A DNA stretch of 64,000 bases from Betaproteobacteria bacterium (GTDB taxonomy: Bacteria > Pseudomonadota > Gammaproteobacteria > Burkholderiales > Burkholderiaceae_C), in assembly GCA_016868355.1 (NCBI GenBank), contig VGHB01000008.1, positions 62,001 to 126,000 of the forward strand, in the 5' to 3' direction. The translations under genes and the position numbers were made by a program. The notes under the pieces were generated by a model that had not been told where the DNA came from, searched no databases, and saw nothing but the letters and a program-made list of their open reading frames with translations. Positions 52,649-62,950 of the stretch are shown here, one piece after another (position 1 is the first letter of the stretch; each line of letters opens with the position of its first letter).

Positions 52649-54334
52649 TCACATCCCGGCGTAATTGGGCCCGCCGCCACCTTCAGGCGTGATCCACACG
52701 ATGTTTTGGGTGGGGTCCTTGATATCGCAGGTCTTGCAATGTACGCAGTTCTGCGCGTTGATCTGTAGCCGGTCGCTGCCGTCCTCGCTCTTCACGTATT
52801 CGTAGACGCCCGCTGGGCAGTAGCGGCTTTCCGGTCCTGCATAGATCGCCAGATTGTGGGCCACCGGCACGCTCGGATCGCGCAGTGTCAGGTGGGCGGG
52901 CTGGTTCTCTTCGTGATTGGTATTGCTGACGAAGACCGAACTGAGGCGGTCAAAGGTGAGTTGGCCATCGGGCTTGGGGTATTCGATCTTGTTGCATTGA
53001 GCCGCGGGCTTGAGTCGGGTGTGGTCGGCGTCGGTGCGGTGAACCGTCCAGGGGGCGGCCTTGAGGCCTAGCTTGGGCAGCAGCCACTGCTCGATGCCGG
53101 TCATGAATGCCCCCACCCTGTTGCCCTTCTTGAACCACTGCTTGAAGTTCTTCGAACCTTGTAGCTCTTCGTACAACCAGCTTTTTTCGAATGCGGCGGG
53201 GTACGCCAGAAGTTCGTCGTGTGAGCGCCCGACCCGCAGGGCTTCAAAAGCGGCTTCGGCGCACAGCATGCCGCTCTTGATGGCCGCATGGGAACCTTTG
53301 ATCCGTGCAGCGTTCAGGTAGCCCGCGTCACAGCCCACCAGGGCACCGCCCGGGAACACTTGCCTGGGCAGGCTCAGAAGACCGCCAGCGGTGATGGCAC
53401 GTGCACCGTAGCCGATGCGCTTACCCCCTTCGATGTGCGAACGGACCGAGGGATGCGTTTTCCACCGCTGCATTTCCTCAAACGGGGACAGCCACGGGTT
53501 TTGGTAGTCCAGTCCGGTAACAAAGCCCAAGGTGACCTTATTGCCTTCCAGATGGTAAAGAAAGCCGCCGCCGTAGGTATGGCTGTCCATTGGCCAGCCT
53601 GCGGTGTGGACCACCAGTCCAGGCCGGGCTTTCGCAGAGGGTACTTCCCACAATTCCTTGATGCCGATGGCGTAGCTCTGAGGGTCTTTACCGGCATCCA
53701 GCTTGAAGCGGGCGATGAGTTGCTTGCCCAAGTGCCCCCGAGCGCCTTCAGCAAACACAGTGTATTTGCCCAGCAGGCTCATCCCCAGTTGGAAGCCCTC
53801 ATGTGGCTGGCCATCTTTGCCGATGCCCAGGTTGCCCGTGGCTACGCCCCGGACTCGCCCGCCCTCGTCGTACAGCACTTCTGCCGCGGTGAAGCCGGGA
53901 AAGATCTCGACGCCCAGGGCTTCGGCTTGCTCGGCCAACCACTTCGTGACCGCGCCCAGGCTGATGGCGTAGTTGCCTTGGTTATGAAAACAGCCCGGAA
54001 TCAGCCAATTGGGGGTCTTGGTCGCACTGGTTTCGGTGAGAAAGAGCACCTCATCACCCGTGACCGGCTGGTTCAGCGGCGCGCCTTGTTCCTTCCAGTT
54101 GGGCAGGAGCTCCTGCAGCGCGCGCGGATCCATCACCGCGCCGGACAGGATGTGGGCACCGGGTTCAGAACCCTTTTCCAGCACCACGACACCTACTTCT
54201 GTGCCCTGTTCGGCCGACAGCTGCTTCAGACGTATGGCTGTGGCCAGGCCTGCGGGTCCCGCGCCGACCACAACAACGTCGTATTCCATCGATTCACGGG
54301 GGCCGAACTGTTCGAGCAGGGCTTGGGAGGTCAT
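52649..54334 (-). CDS. Electron transfer flavoprotein-ubiquinone oxidoreductase
   Basis: A 561-residue membrane-associated FAD and [4Fe-4S] enzyme that oxidises reduced EtfAB and reduces ubiquinone. The FAD motif YDVVVVGAGPAGLATAIRL is near residue 18. A middle quinone-binding and amphipathic region carries GFVTGLDYQNPWLSPFEEMQ. The C-terminal cluster cysteines are C506 and C530, C533, C536 in CVHCKTCDIKDP. It closes the route from acyl-CoA dehydrogenase (1268-3058) and EtfAB to the respiratory chain. It is convergent with selD (39 bp between stops) and divergent from the SDR gene. Confidence 0.97.
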   Translation of the reverse strand: MTSQALLEQFGPRESMEYDVVVVGAGPAGLATAIRLKQLSAEQGTEVGVVVLEKGSEPGAHILSGAVMDPRALQELLPNWKEQGAPLNQPVTGDEVLFLTETSATKTPNWLIPGCFHNQGNYAISLGAVTKWLAEQAEALGVEIFPGFTAAEVLYDEGGRVRGVATGNLGIGKDGQPHEGFQLGMSLLGKYTVFAEGARGHLGKQLIARFKLDAGKDPQSYAIGIKELWEVPSAKARPGLVVHTAGWPMDSHTYGGGFLYHLEGNKVTLGFVTGLDYQNPWLSPFEEMQRWKTHPSVRSHIEGGKRIGYGARAITAGGLLSLPRQVFPGGALVGCDAGYLNAARIKGSHAAIKSGMLCAEAAFEALRVGRSHDELLAYPAAFEKSWLYEELQGSKNFKQWFKKGNRVGAFMTGIEQWLLPKLGLKAAPWTVHRTDADHTRLKPAAQCNKIEYPKPDGQLTFDRLSSVFVSNTNHEENQPAHLTLRDPSVPVAHNLAIYAGPESRYCPAGVYEYVKSEDGSDRLQINAQNCVHCKTCDIKDPTQNIVWITPEGGGGPNYAGM

Positions 54335-54515
54335 AGACTGCAGCCTTTGGGTGATGCTGGGGACAACCAGGAAATTCTATCGGGCGACCCCTGGTTTTTT
54401 GATCGCTCCGGTCCTATTGCCCCTCATCCTAAAGTCACCACCCTTGGCACAGAGGAGTACGCCAGACGGCCGCCGCGTGCTAAGGTTTATGACGCAGCAG
54501 CCGGCGGAGCCCCTC

Positions 54516-55298
54516 ATGACCTACAGCATTGACCTTTCAGGCCGCGTGGCCCTTGTCACCGGCGCATCCAGCGGCCTGGGTGCGCAATTCGCCCGGGTGC
54601 TCTCCCGCAGCGGCGCAGCTGTGGTGTTGGCGGCTCGCCGCACCGAAAAGCTGCGAGACCTGCGCACCGAGATCGAGGCCGATGGCGGCGACGCGCATGT
54701 GGTCAAGCTCGATGTGACCGACCCCGACAGCATTTGTTCGGCCGTGGCGCATGCCGAGACCGAGGTGGGCACGATCGACATCCTGATCAACAACTCAGGG
54801 GTGAGCACCACGCAAAAGCTGGTGGATGTGGCGCCCGCCGATTATGACTTGATCATGAACACCAACACCCGCGGGGCCTTCTTCGTGGCCCAGGAGGTGG
54901 GTAAACGCATGATCGCCCGCAGCAAGGGTGCGGCGCCCGGGACCTTCGTGGGCGGGCGTATCGTCAACATCGCCTCCATGGCCGGGCTGCGGGTATTAGG
55001 CCAAATTGGGGTGTATTGCATGAGCAAGTCGGCCGTGATCCACATGACGCGGGCGATGGCATTGGAGTGGGGCCGCTTTGGCATCAATGTGAACGCCATT
55101 TGTCCGGGATATATCGACACCGAGATCAATCATCACCATTGGAAGACCGAGCAGGGCCAGAAGCTGGTGAAGATGTTGCCGCGCAAGCGCGTGGGCCAAC
55201 CGCAAGACCTGGACAGCACCTTGCTGATGCTGTGTGCTCCGCAGAGCCATTTCATCAATGGCGCGATCATCTCGGCGGACGACGGATTCAACGTGTAA
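54516..55298 (+). CDS. Short-chain dehydrogenase/reductase
   Basis: A 260-residue classical SDR. The dinucleotide motif TGASSGLG is at 15-22, NNSG at 92-95, catalytic Ser154, Tyr167 and Lys171 in YCMSK. The second-strand Arg pair AARRTEK favours NADP. ICPGYIDTEIN and a C-terminal VGQPQDLDSTLLML fit bacterial fatty-acid-linked SDRs. GGCGGAG is 7 bp before ATG 54516; an in-frame ATG at 54489 is less well placed. It is 14 bp before the thioesterase, so both are likely one operon with a role in fatty-acyl or 3-hydroxyacyl metabolism, which is inference. Confidence 0.9.
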   Translation: MTYSIDLSGRVALVTGASSGLGAQFARVLSRSGAAVVLAARRTEKLRDLRTEIEADGGDAHVVKLDVTDPDSICSAVAHAETEVGTIDILINNSGVSTTQKLVDVAPADYDLIMNTNTRGAFFVAQEVGKRMIARSKGAAPGTFVGGRIVNIASMAGLRVLGQIGVYCMSKSAVIHMTRAMALEWGRFGINVNAICPGYIDTEINHHHWKTEQGQKLVKMLPRKRVGQPQDLDSTLLMLCAPQSHFINGAIISADDGFNV

Positions 55299-55312
55299 GG
55301 CGGGGCGATACG

Positions 55313-55738
55313 GTGCTGCGTTTCACATTGCCCGAATACAGGACCCTGGTCCACGAGATGGTCCTTCCCATACGCTGGGGCGATATGGACGCCATGGGGC
55401 ATGTGAACAATGCCTCTTACTTTCGATTCTTCGAAACCAGCCGCATTGAGTGGTTTGATTCACTGGGCTGCACCCCCAGCCCCGATCGAGAGGGCCCAGT
55501 GATTGTCAATGCCTTTTGCAACTTTTTGATCCAGCTCGAGTATCCAGGCGCCATTGTGTTGAAGCACTATGCCGCCAACCCTGGGCGCAGCAGCTTTGAC
55601 ACCTATGTGACGATGGAGCGCACCGACAAGCCGGGCATCATCCACGCTGAAGGCGGAGCCAAGGTGGTGTGGACGGACTTCCGAACGCAAAAGTCGGTGC
55701 CCATTCCTGACTTCGTGAGGGCGCTCATCAGGGTTTGA
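55313..55738 (+). CDS. 4HBT-type hot-dog acyl-CoA thioesterase
   Basis: A 141-residue hot-dog fold protein. The motif RWGDMDAMGHVNNASYFRFFE (about 21-41) contains the acidic residue Asp26 that matches the catalytic Asp of 4-hydroxybenzoyl-CoA thioesterases. VNAFCNFLIQLEYPG is also typical. The GTG at 55313 is preceded by AAGGCGGG. An ATG at 55358 would delete conserved N-terminal residues. It follows the SDR by 14 bp. Substrate unknown. Confidence 0.88.
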   Translation: MLRFTLPEYRTLVHEMVLPIRWGDMDAMGHVNNASYFRFFETSRIEWFDSLGCTPSPDREGPVIVNAFCNFLIQLEYPGAIVLKHYAANPGRSSFDTYVTMERTDKPGIIHAEGGAKVVWTDFRTQKSVPIPDFVRALIRV

Positions 55739-55869
55739 TCTGGGAGGTCAGCACCCCCTATGCCTGACGACCCCGCTGCGCGGGCCGGACGGTTTCAGGA
55801 TATGCCCCGTTAGAAGGCGAGAAATTTTCTGTTGTACCGTTTGTTCGTTTCCCATCAAGGACTGTGTTG

Positions 55870-56577
55870 ATGAACAAGATTTACCCCTCCGCGGCCGAAG
55901 CTCTGAAGGATATCGTGCGTGACGGGCAACTGTTGGCTGTCGGCGGCTTTGGCTTGTGCGGCATACCCGAGGCCTTGATCGCCGCCTTGCGCGACAGCGG
56001 TGTCAGAAACCTCAGCGTGATCTCCAACAATGCCGGCGTGGATGGTTTTGGCCTGGGCTTGCTGTTAGAGACCCGCCAGATCCAAAAAATGATCTCGTCG
56101 TATGTGGGTGAGAACAAGGAGTTCGAACGCCAGTACTTGGCCGGAGAGTTGGAGTTGGAATTCACACCTCAGGGCACCTTGGCCGAAAAGCTGCGTGCCG
56201 GTGGCGCGGGGATCCCGGCCTTCTTCACCAAGACCGGTGTGGGCACGGTGGTGGCACACGGCAAAGAACTGCGCGAGTTCGACGGCCAGACCTATGTGAT
56301 GGAGCGCGCCCTAGTGCCCGATGTGTCCCTAGTCAAGGCCTACATCGCTGACACCAGTGGTAACTTGACGTTCCGCCGAACTGCTCGTAATTTCAATCCG
56401 GCTGCAGCCATGGCCGGGAAGATCACCGTGTGTGAGGTGGAAAAAATTGTTGAGAAAGGCCAGCTCGACCCCGATCACATCCACCTGCCGGGCATCTATG
56501 TGCATCGCTTGGTGCTCAATGCCCAACCCGAAAAGCGCATTGAAAAGCGCACCATTTCTGAGAAAGCTGGAGTCTGA
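55870..56577 (+). CDS. scoA: 3-Oxoacid CoA-transferase subunit A
   Basis: A 235-residue subunit A of a family I CoA-transferase. The oxyanion-loop motif [11 protein letters not shown] is at about residues 24-34 and [17 protein letters not shown] follows. Together with ScoB it transfers CoA between succinyl-CoA and acetoacetate or related 3-oxoacids. AAGGA at 55857-55861 lies 8 bp before ATG 55870. It is 2 bp from scoB. A 131-bp gap upstream separates it from the thioesterase, and no clear promoter is evident there. Confidence 0.94.
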   Translation: MNKIYPSAAEALKDIVRDGQLLAVGGFGLCGIPEALIAALRDSGVRNLSVISNNAGVDGFGLGLLLETRQIQKMISSYVGENKEFERQYLAGELELEFTPQGTLAEKLRAGGAGIPAFFTKTGVGTVVAHGKELREFDGQTYVMERALVPDVSLVKAYIADTSGNLTFRRTARNFNPAAAMAGKITVCEVEKIVEKGQLDPDHIHLPGIYVHRLVLNAQPEKRIEKRTISEKAGV

Positions 56578-56579
56578 CC

Positions 56580-57221
56580 ATGCCCTGGACCCACGACCAG
56601 ATGGCCGCGCGCGCGGCTCATGAACTGCAGGACGGCTTCTATGTGAACCTGGGCATCGGCTTGCCGACCCTGGTCGCCAACCACGTTCCATCAACGATCG
56701 AGGTGTGGCTGCAAAGCGAGAACGGCATGCTTGGCATCGGTCCCTTTCCCACCGATGATGAGGTTGATGCCGATTTGATCAATGCGGGTAAACAGACCGT
56801 CACCACTATTGCTGGCAGCAGCATCTTCGGCAGTCACGATAGCTTTGCCATGATCCGGGGGGGCAAGATCAACCTGTCGATCCTGGGCGCCATGCAGGTG
56901 TCGGAGAAGGGCGATCTGGCCAACTGGATGATTCCGGGCAAGATGGTTAAGGGTATGGGCGGCGCCATGGACTTGGTGGCTGGCGTGGGCCGGGTGCTGG
57001 TGCTCATGGAGCACGTGGCCAAGAAGAAGAACGGCAGCACCGATCTGAAGATCTTGCCTCAGTGCAGCCTACCGCTGACGGGTGTGGGGGTGGTCGACCG
57101 GATCATCACCGACCTGGCCGTGATGGATGTCACCGATCGAGGTCTGAAGGTGGTGGAAATGGCGCCGGGCGTCTCCGCCGAGGCCCTGCAAGACAACACG
57201 GGTGTGACACTGATCTTCTGA
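56580..57221 (+). CDS. scoB: 3-Oxoacid CoA-transferase subunit B
   Basis: A 213-residue subunit B carrying the catalytic glutamate, Glu47 in [12 protein letters not shown]. The N-terminus [15 protein letters not shown] and [22 protein letters not shown] segments are typical. The separate A/B subunits contrast with the fused mitochondrial SCOT. It is translated 2 bp after scoA. The gene pair gives access to acetoacetate or medium 3-oxoacids when succinyl-CoA from the SucA-OdhB complex is available. Confidence 0.95.
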   Translation: MPWTHDQMAARAAHELQDGFYVNLGIGLPTLVANHVPSTIEVWLQSENGMLGIGPFPTDDEVDADLINAGKQTVTTIAGSSIFGSHDSFAMIRGGKINLSILGAMQVSEKGDLANWMIPGKMVKGMGGAMDLVAGVGRVLVLMEHVAKKKNGSTDLKILPQCSLPLTGVGVVDRIITDLAVMDVTDRGLKVVEMAPGVSAEALQDNTGVTLIF

Positions 57222-57239
57222 TGAGCAGCCCGCCTTGAC

Positions 57240-59210
57240 GTGCGCCTAAGCTTGCAGCAATCAACCCAGCGGGTACCGATCTCAGGCCGCCGCCTGTGCC
57301 AGACGCGGCGTCCCCTGTGGGCGATGGGGGGAGTCTGGGTCTGCCTCGTGTTGGGGCTGAGCGCGTGCGGCTACTCCGCACCCCAAGGGCTTTCTCAGCC
57401 CGCTGCTGCAGCCGCACCGGCCCCGGCAGCGCAGCTGCGATTGGTCTCCGATGCAGTGGAGCCCGAGGCGGCTTCAGGCTGGACCCCCCGTGAGGGCTGG
57501 GCAGGTCGGCGACACATGGTGGCAGCGGCCAACCCTTTGGCCACCGAGGCCGGCCTTCTGATCTTGCGTGCCGGTGGCTCAGCGCTGGATGCGGCCATTG
57601 CCGTGCAGATGGTGCTGACCTTGGTGGAGCCCCAAAGCAGCGGGATCGGGGGTGGCGCCTTGATGCTGAGCTGGAACGGGCAGCGGGTGCAGGCCTACGA
57701 TGGCCGCGAGACGGCGCCGGCTGGCGCGCATGAAGCCTTGTTCCTCGACGCACAGGGAAAGCCGCTGCCGATGCAGCAGGCGGTGTTTGGTGGCCGGGCG
57801 GTGGCCACGCCTGGGGTGGTGCGCATGTTGGAGCTGGCCCACGCGCAGCACGGGCGGCTTCCCTGGGCTCGCTTGTTTGAGCCGGCGGTCAGCTTAGCCG
57901 AAGAGGGGTTCCCACTGGGTCCGCGCCTGCATCGTCTCTTGCAACTGGACGCGCTACTGCCGCGTGATGCCAGCGCCCGTCGCTACTACTACCAACCCGA
58001 CGGGTCGCCGTGGCCAGTGGGCCATCGATTGCGCAACCCAGCCTTGGCTCAGGTGCTGCGCCAGTTAGCCATGCAAGGCTCGAGGGCTCTGCACGAGGGA
58101 GCGGTGGCCCGCAGCGTGGCACAGGCGGTGCAGTCCCATCCGGTGCCCGGAACCCTGAGCGAGGCTGACCTCAAAGGCTACCGTGCGCTGGAACGTGAAC
58201 CCCTTTGTACCTTCTGGTTGCAGCGGCGGCTGGTGTGCGGCTTTCCGCCGCCCTCGTCGGGCCACCTGACGATGATGCAGATTCTGGGGATGCTCGAGTG
58301 GCTGGATGTCGAGCAGCCCTTAAAGGCTCCCGCAATGGGGGCTGTCGCCGCAGGCCAAGACCCCCGCAGCGGCCTGGTTCACAGCGTAAGCGCCGAATGG
58401 CTACACCGCTACAACGAGGCTGCGCGCCTTGCCTATACAGACCGGGCTCTCTATATGGCCGACCCCGCCTTTGTGCAGCCGCCGGCCGGCCGGTGGGACA
58501 GCCTGCTGCAGCGCGACTACCTGAACCGGCGGGCTTCGTTGATCGGTCAACGAGCGGCGTCACGGGTAGAGCCTGGTCGTCCAACAGGTGCTGCCAGCCA
58601 GCCCTTGGCGGCCATGCCGGACCAAATCGAGCATGGCACCAGCCACATCAGCGTGGTGGATGAGCGGGGTCATGCAGTCTCTTTGACCACCACCATCGAG
58701 GCGCAATTTGGTGCGCGCATTCTGGTTGACGGCGGTACGGGCCTGCCAGGGGGCTTCTTGCTGAACAACCAGATGACTGACTTTTCATTTGTCCCTCGCG
58801 ACGCGGCGGGGACTCCAATCGCCAACCGGGTGCAGGCGAACAAGCGGCCTCGCAGCTCAATGTCGCCCACCTTGGTATTTGACCAGCATGATGGGCGTCT
58901 GCTGATGTCCGTGGGTTCGCCTGGCGGGGGAATGATCATCCACTTCACCGCCAAGGTGCTGGTGGCCACCCAGCAGTGGGGTCTGTCGGTGCAAGAGGCC
59001 ATCAACCTGCCCAACTTTGTGCAGGTGCAGGGTCCGATTTGGTTGGAAAAGGGGCGTTACTCAAACGACCTGGTGCAGCAACTTCAAGCCAGGGGCCACC
59101 GCATCGAGGAGCGTGATCTGACCAGCGGCATCCAAGCCATCGAGCGCACGCCTAGCGGTTGGTTTGGTGGTGCCGATCCCCGGCGCGAAGGCGTGGTCCG
59201 TGCCGATTGA
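57240..59210 (+). CDS. ggt: Gamma-glutamyltransferase, lipoprotein-like
   Basis: A 656-residue Ntn-hydrolase acting on glutathione and gamma-glutamyl peptides. GG(S)ALDAAIAVQMVLTLVEPQSSGIGGGALML is near the N-terminus of the large subunit. Self-cleavage before Thr467 in EHGTSHISVVD generates the small subunit, and the later SVGSPGGGMIIHFTAK is a family block. The N-terminus is unusual: a basic stretch, a hydrophobic core, then LGLSAC with Cys43, a lipobox, followed by a 25-residue Ala/Pro linker. This suggests membrane tethering rather than a free periplasmic enzyme. The GTG 57240 start is uncertain; ATG 57324 would still keep the lipobox. It converges on pyrD with 6 bp between. Confidence 0.93.
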   Translation: MRLSLQQSTQRVPISGRRLCQTRRPLWAMGGVWVCLVLGLSACGYSAPQGLSQPAAAAAPAPAAQLRLVSDAVEPEAASGWTPREGWAGRRHMVAAANPLATEAGLLILRAGGSALDAAIAVQMVLTLVEPQSSGIGGGALMLSWNGQRVQAYDGRETAPAGAHEALFLDAQGKPLPMQQAVFGGRAVATPGVVRMLELAHAQHGRLPWARLFEPAVSLAEEGFPLGPRLHRLLQLDALLPRDASARRYYYQPDGSPWPVGHRLRNPALAQVLRQLAMQGSRALHEGAVARSVAQAVQSHPVPGTLSEADLKGYRALEREPLCTFWLQRRLVCGFPPPSSGHLTMMQILGMLEWLDVEQPLKAPAMGAVAAGQDPRSGLVHSVSAEWLHRYNEAARLAYTDRALYMADPAFVQPPAGRWDSLLQRDYLNRRASLIGQRAASRVEPGRPTGAASQPLAAMPDQIEHGTSHISVVDERGHAVSLTTTIEAQFGARILVDGGTGLPGGFLLNNQMTDFSFVPRDAAGTPIANRVQANKRPRSSMSPTLVFDQHDGRLLMSVGSPGGGMIIHFTAKVLVATQQWGLSVQEAINLPNFVQVQGPIWLEKGRYSNDLVQQLQARGHRIEERDLTSGIQAIERTPSGWFGGADPRREGVVRAD

Positions 59211-59216
59211 GGTGCC

Positions 59217-60257
59217 TCAGCGCGCTGCCAAAGCCCGGGCCGCCTCGGTAACCAACTCGGGTCCCTTGTAGATCAGACCGGTGTAGATCTGCACAAGATC
59301 GGCACCGGCATCCATCTTGGAGCGGGCATCCGCACCGCTCATCACGCCGCCGACCCCAATGATGGGAAACACTGGGCCCAGCGCTGCGCGCAACTGCGCG
59401 ATCACCTGGTTGCTGGCCTGCAAGACGGGCGAGCCGGACAGGCCCCCGGTTTCCTGGGCATGCGGCAGGCCCTGCACCGCCTCGCGTGAGACGGTGGTGT
59501 TGGTGGCGATCACCCCATCGATTCCATGGCGCTTGAGGGTGGCCGCGACCGCTGTGACTTGGGTGTCGTCCAAGTCGGGTGCGATCTTCAGGAATAGGGG
59601 TACCAATCGGTGGTGCTGCTGGCTCAGGGCTTCGCGCCGCGAGACCAGGGCGCCCAGCAGCCTATCGAGTGCCTCATCACTTTGAAGGCTGCGCAGGTTC
59701 TGGGTGTTGGGGCTGCTGATGTTGACCGTGACATAGTCGGCATGGGGGTACACACCGTCCAGACCGATGAGGTAGTCGTCCACCGCGCGCTCAATTGGGG
59801 TGGCGGCGTTTTTGCCGATATTCAGCCCTACGATTCCGCCGTCCTGCCGAAATCGGCGGGCACGCCGCACATGGGTGACGAAACTCTGCAGGCCATCGTT
59901 ATTGAAGCCCAAGCGGTTGATCAGCGCTTGCCGTTCGGGAATCCGGAACATCCGGGGCTTGGGGTTGCCGGGTTGCGCCAGCGGTGTGACGGTTCCCACC
60001 TCAATGAAGCCAAAACCCATGGCCCCCAGCCCATCGATGCAGCGGCCGTTCTTGTCCAGCCCGGCCGCCAGTCCCACCCGGTTGGGAAAGCGCAGGCCGG
60101 CCACCGTCACTGGATCGTTCACCCGCGCCTGCGCCCAACTGCACTGCACAGGCGTGTATTGCCATCGGGCAATGGCGCCCAACGTCAGGTCGTGCGCAGC
60201 CTCGGGGTCTAGGCCGAAGAGAAAGGGACGGGTCAGGGCGTAAGGGACCATGGCCAT
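59217..60257 (-). CDS. pyrD: Dihydroorotate dehydrogenase (quinone), class 2
   Basis: A 346-residue FMN enzyme of pyrimidine synthesis that passes electrons to quinone. The N-terminal helices [22 protein letters not shown] are those of the membrane-associated class 2 enzyme. [11 protein letters not shown] and the active-site [14 protein letters not shown] with its serine follow. [29 protein letters not shown] ends the barrel. I use ATG 60257; ATG 60251 is two codons later. It is divergent from rpiA with about 30 bp between the start codons. Confidence 0.97.
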   Translation of the reverse strand: MAMVPYALTRPFLFGLDPEAAHDLTLGAIARWQYTPVQCSWAQARVNDPVTVAGLRFPNRVGLAAGLDKNGRCIDGLGAMGFGFIEVGTVTPLAQPGNPKPRMFRIPERQALINRLGFNNDGLQSFVTHVRRARRFRQDGGIVGLNIGKNAATPIERAVDDYLIGLDGVYPHADYVTVNISSPNTQNLRSLQSDEALDRLLGALVSRREALSQQHHRLVPLFLKIAPDLDDTQVTAVAATLKRHGIDGVIATNTTVSREAVQGLPHAQETGGLSGSPVLQASNQVIAQLRAALGPVFPIIGVGGVMSGADARSKMDAGADLVQIYTGLIYKGPELVTEAARALAAR

Positions 60258-60287
60258 AATGTTAGATTGTCGTCTTTTGCACCGCCC

Positions 60288-60947
60288 ATGACCCAAGACG
60301 AACTCAAGGCCCTTGTCGGGCTGGCAGCCCTTCAATATGTGACGGCTGGCCAAATTGTGGGTGTCGGCACGGGTTCCACTGTTGACAAGTTTATTGATGC
60401 CTTGGCCACAGCGAAGGACCCGGTCGCTGGCGCGGTTTCAAGCTCTGTACGCAGCACCCAACGCCTGCAAGCCTGCGGCATACGCGTGGTAGAGGCCACC
60501 GGGGTGCAGCGTTTGTCGGTGTACATCGATGGGGCCGACGAGATCGATCATCAGGGCCGCATGATCAAAGGTGGTGGGGCGGCCCTCACGCGCGAAAAGA
60601 TCGTGGCTGACCTGGCCGATCGAATCGTGTGCATTGCCGACGAGAGCAAGTGGGTGCAGACGTTGGGCCAGTTTCCGCTGCCCATCGAGGTCATTCAGAT
60701 GGCAGTGCCGCAGGTGATCCGCCGATTCGCCGCGCTGGGTGGGCAGGCTCAGGTGCGCGCCGGTGTTTTGACCGACAACGGACATCCCATCGTGGACGTG
60801 CGTGGCTTGAAGATCTCCGATCCCTTGGCCCTTGAGCTTGAGGTCAACCAATGGCCGGGGGTGGTGACCGTGGGCATTTTTGCGCGTCACCGCGCTTCGG
60901 TGTGCCTCCTGGGCACGGCACAGGGCGTTCGCACCATCGAGTTGTGA
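60288..60947 (+). CDS. rpiA: Ribose-5-phosphate isomerase A
   Basis: A 219-residue enzyme interconverting ribose-5-phosphate and ribulose-5-phosphate in the pentose phosphate pathway. Signatures are [16 protein letters not shown], the catalytic-site YIDGADEID and [16 protein letters not shown]. Then come [14 protein letters not shown] and [12 protein letters not shown]. Length equals E. coli RpiA. ATG 60288 is preferred over a TTG seven codons upstream. It is convergent with mnmC (6 bp). Confidence 0.98.
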   Translation: MTQDELKALVGLAALQYVTAGQIVGVGTGSTVDKFIDALATAKDPVAGAVSSSVRSTQRLQACGIRVVEATGVQRLSVYIDGADEIDHQGRMIKGGGAALTREKIVADLADRIVCIADESKWVQTLGQFPLPIEVIQMAVPQVIRRFAALGGQAQVRAGVLTDNGHPIVDVRGLKISDPLALELEVNQWPGVVTVGIFARHRASVCLLGTAQGVRTIEL

Positions 60948-60953
60948 ATAAGG

Positions 60954-62921
60954 CTAGGGCGCGTTTTGCCGGGCGCGCCGCAGTGTGAAGCGGCGCGGGT
61001 CTATCGCCTCCAGCAATGCCATGGGCAGCGGTGAGGGCTCGCCGGTGATCCAGTGCGACATCACGGTGCCCACCAAGGGCGCCCAGGTGATGCCGCGAGA
61101 ACCCAAGGCTGTGGCGGCGAACAAACCCGGCTCGACCGGCCAATCCCGCAACCGGGTACCTCCGTGGGTATTGGTATCCGAATCAAAGGCGTTGACTGGC
61201 CCGACGATGGGCAAGCGGTCATTGGTTTGAAACCGCCAACCCACGCGTCCACCCAGGGCTGTAGGATCAGGCGCGGCGCTCCAGCCCAAGAGCCGGTTCA
61301 TTCGCTGCAGGTTGTGCTGGTGGTCTTCTGGGCGCAGATCCACCTGCGCATCGCCTTCGCTGTTGGTGGCGCCGCAGAGCAGATCGCCGTTGCCGAGGGT
61401 CATGGCGTAACCATGGCCGGTGACCGGGCGCGCCGGCCCAGGTCCTGGCGCATGGGATGCTGGTACCTGGGTGATCTGACCCCGTTGGACCACCACCGGC
61501 CACAGCGCGCAAAGGTGCGGGGGCAGAAGGGTCACCACGTCGGCGGCGGAGCATAGAACCACCTGCTGGGTTCGCGCCAACAGCTGGCCCTGAGCGCCGT
61601 GCACCCTCCACTCGGACCCATGGCGTTGTATCGCCTGCACCGGCGTGTTGCCCTGAAATTGCACGCCGGCTTGCTGCAAGGCCAGGCGCACCCAAGCCCC
61701 CGGGTCGATCCAACCTCCACCCGGGTAGTAGACGGCAGCCCGTTGATCCACCTGAGGCATGGCCAACAGTGTTCCCACCTGGGAACTGGAGCAGGGTTGT
61801 GCATACTCGGGCGGCAGTCCCAGTTTGTCGATCATTACCTGAAGCACATCGCCCTGCGTTCCCTCGATCAGCCGAATCAGCCCCGCTGCCTGCCCGGGTA
61901 CCTTCCCCTGCTCAATGAGGGGCGTGTACCACCGTTGGGCCATCCAGGCGGCGGCGCGGCCCAGCCGGGCGTGGATGCCGTCTTCAGGATGAAGCACGCC
62001 GTGAAAGAGCCCGGCAGGGTTACCGGAGGCGCCCTGAGCGGGCTCGGCAGTACGGTCGAGTACCAGGGTGGGGACACCGGCAGCGGCCAACGACAGGGCA
62101 CACGCCGCACCGGCCAGGCCTGCTCCAACCACCACCACTGGCGGTGAGCCCGGCTCCCAGTGCTGGGCAGGCTGAGCGTGACGGTGGCCGGAGCGACCCG
62201 GCTGACCCGTGCGCTTGAGGTGGGCGTTCAGTTGCCAGCGCTTGTGGGCGAAGCCAGGTTGCCGCTTGACCTCAAAGCCGGCCTGGACCAGGCCGGCTGA
62301 AACCGCCGATGCGGTGCTCCAGGTGGCCGCCGTGCAGCCCGGAGCCACACGCCGCGCCAACGCCTTGAAAACCGACGGGCTCCACATTTCAGGGTTGAGC
62401 CGTGGACTGAAGCCGTCCAAGTACACCGCATCTGCTTGCAAGGGCCAGTCTCGAAGTGCCGCTCCGACATCGGCATGCAGCACCTGCAACACCACACGGT
62501 CCTCATCGAATCGGGCTCGAAAGCCATCCGGTGAGGCGGCGGGCCAAGCCGTCAGCAAGGCACGGGCCTTGTCTTGCAGGGCAGTCCCGTGGTAAATCGC
62601 CAGGGCACGCCGCGCGTCATGCAGTGGCACGGGGTGCCGCTCGATGGATACGAACCACAGCTGTCTGCTGGCCTCAGGATCTTCAGCCCAGGCATGCCAG
62701 GTGGCTAAAAAGTTCTGCCCCAAGCCAAAGCCGGTCTCTAGGATCACGAAACGGTCACGCCTGCGCCAGCGCTGTGGCAGGCCGTTACCCGCCAAAAAGA
62801 CCGATTGGGCCTGGGCCCAGGCACCGGCCCTCGCGTGGTAGACATCTCTGTAGACCAACGAGCGTGGGGTGCCGCCAGCGTCGAAGGCCAGCTGTGCGGG
62901 TGAGAGTGGCACACGCTTCAT
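60954..62921 (-). CDS. mnmC: Bifunctional tRNA modification enzyme MnmC
   Basis: A 655-residue fusion that makes 5-methylaminomethyl-2-thiouridine in tRNA wobble positions. The N-terminal methyltransferase (about 1-240) has the SAM-binding ETGFGLGQNF (62-71) and DGFSPRLNPEMW (169-180). A short basic linker (235-255) leads to the C-terminal FAD oxidase (about 260-655). Its GAGLAG motif is at 266-271 and ATALGSRGITWAPL near the end. Both halves are intact. ATG 62921 is the start. It lies 80 bp after efp on the same strand, across a likely terminator hairpin. Confidence 0.96.
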   Translation of the reverse strand: MKRVPLSPAQLAFDAGGTPRSLVYRDVYHARAGAWAQAQSVFLAGNGLPQRWRRRDRFVILETGFGLGQNFLATWHAWAEDPEASRQLWFVSIERHPVPLHDARRALAIYHGTALQDKARALLTAWPAASPDGFRARFDEDRVVLQVLHADVGAALRDWPLQADAVYLDGFSPRLNPEMWSPSVFKALARRVAPGCTAATWSTASAVSAGLVQAGFEVKRQPGFAHKRWQLNAHLKRTGQPGRSGHRHAQPAQHWEPGSPPVVVVGAGLAGAACALSLAAAGVPTLVLDRTAEPAQGASGNPAGLFHGVLHPEDGIHARLGRAAAWMAQRWYTPLIEQGKVPGQAAGLIRLIEGTQGDVLQVMIDKLGLPPEYAQPCSSSQVGTLLAMPQVDQRAAVYYPGGGWIDPGAWVRLALQQAGVQFQGNTPVQAIQRHGSEWRVHGAQGQLLARTQQVVLCSAADVVTLLPPHLCALWPVVVQRGQITQVPASHAPGPGPARPVTGHGYAMTLGNGDLLCGATNSEGDAQVDLRPEDHQHNLQRMNRLLGWSAAPDPTALGGRVGWRFQTNDRLPIVGPVNAFDSDTNTHGGTRLRDWPVEPGLFAATALGSRGITWAPLVGTVMSHWITGEPSPLPMALLEAIDPRRFTLRRARQNAP

Positions 62922-62950
62922 GGCTAGCCTATCGTCTCAGGCTGCTCGGC

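Noticed and set aside
54009-54515. Upstream extension of the SDR frame
   Set aside because: Complement of the ETF-QO gene; GGCGGAG before ATG 54516 and SDR homology set the start.
53288-54532. A plus-strand open frame of 414 codons
   Set aside because: It is antisense to ETF-QO, whose catalytic and cluster motifs are intact on the other strand.
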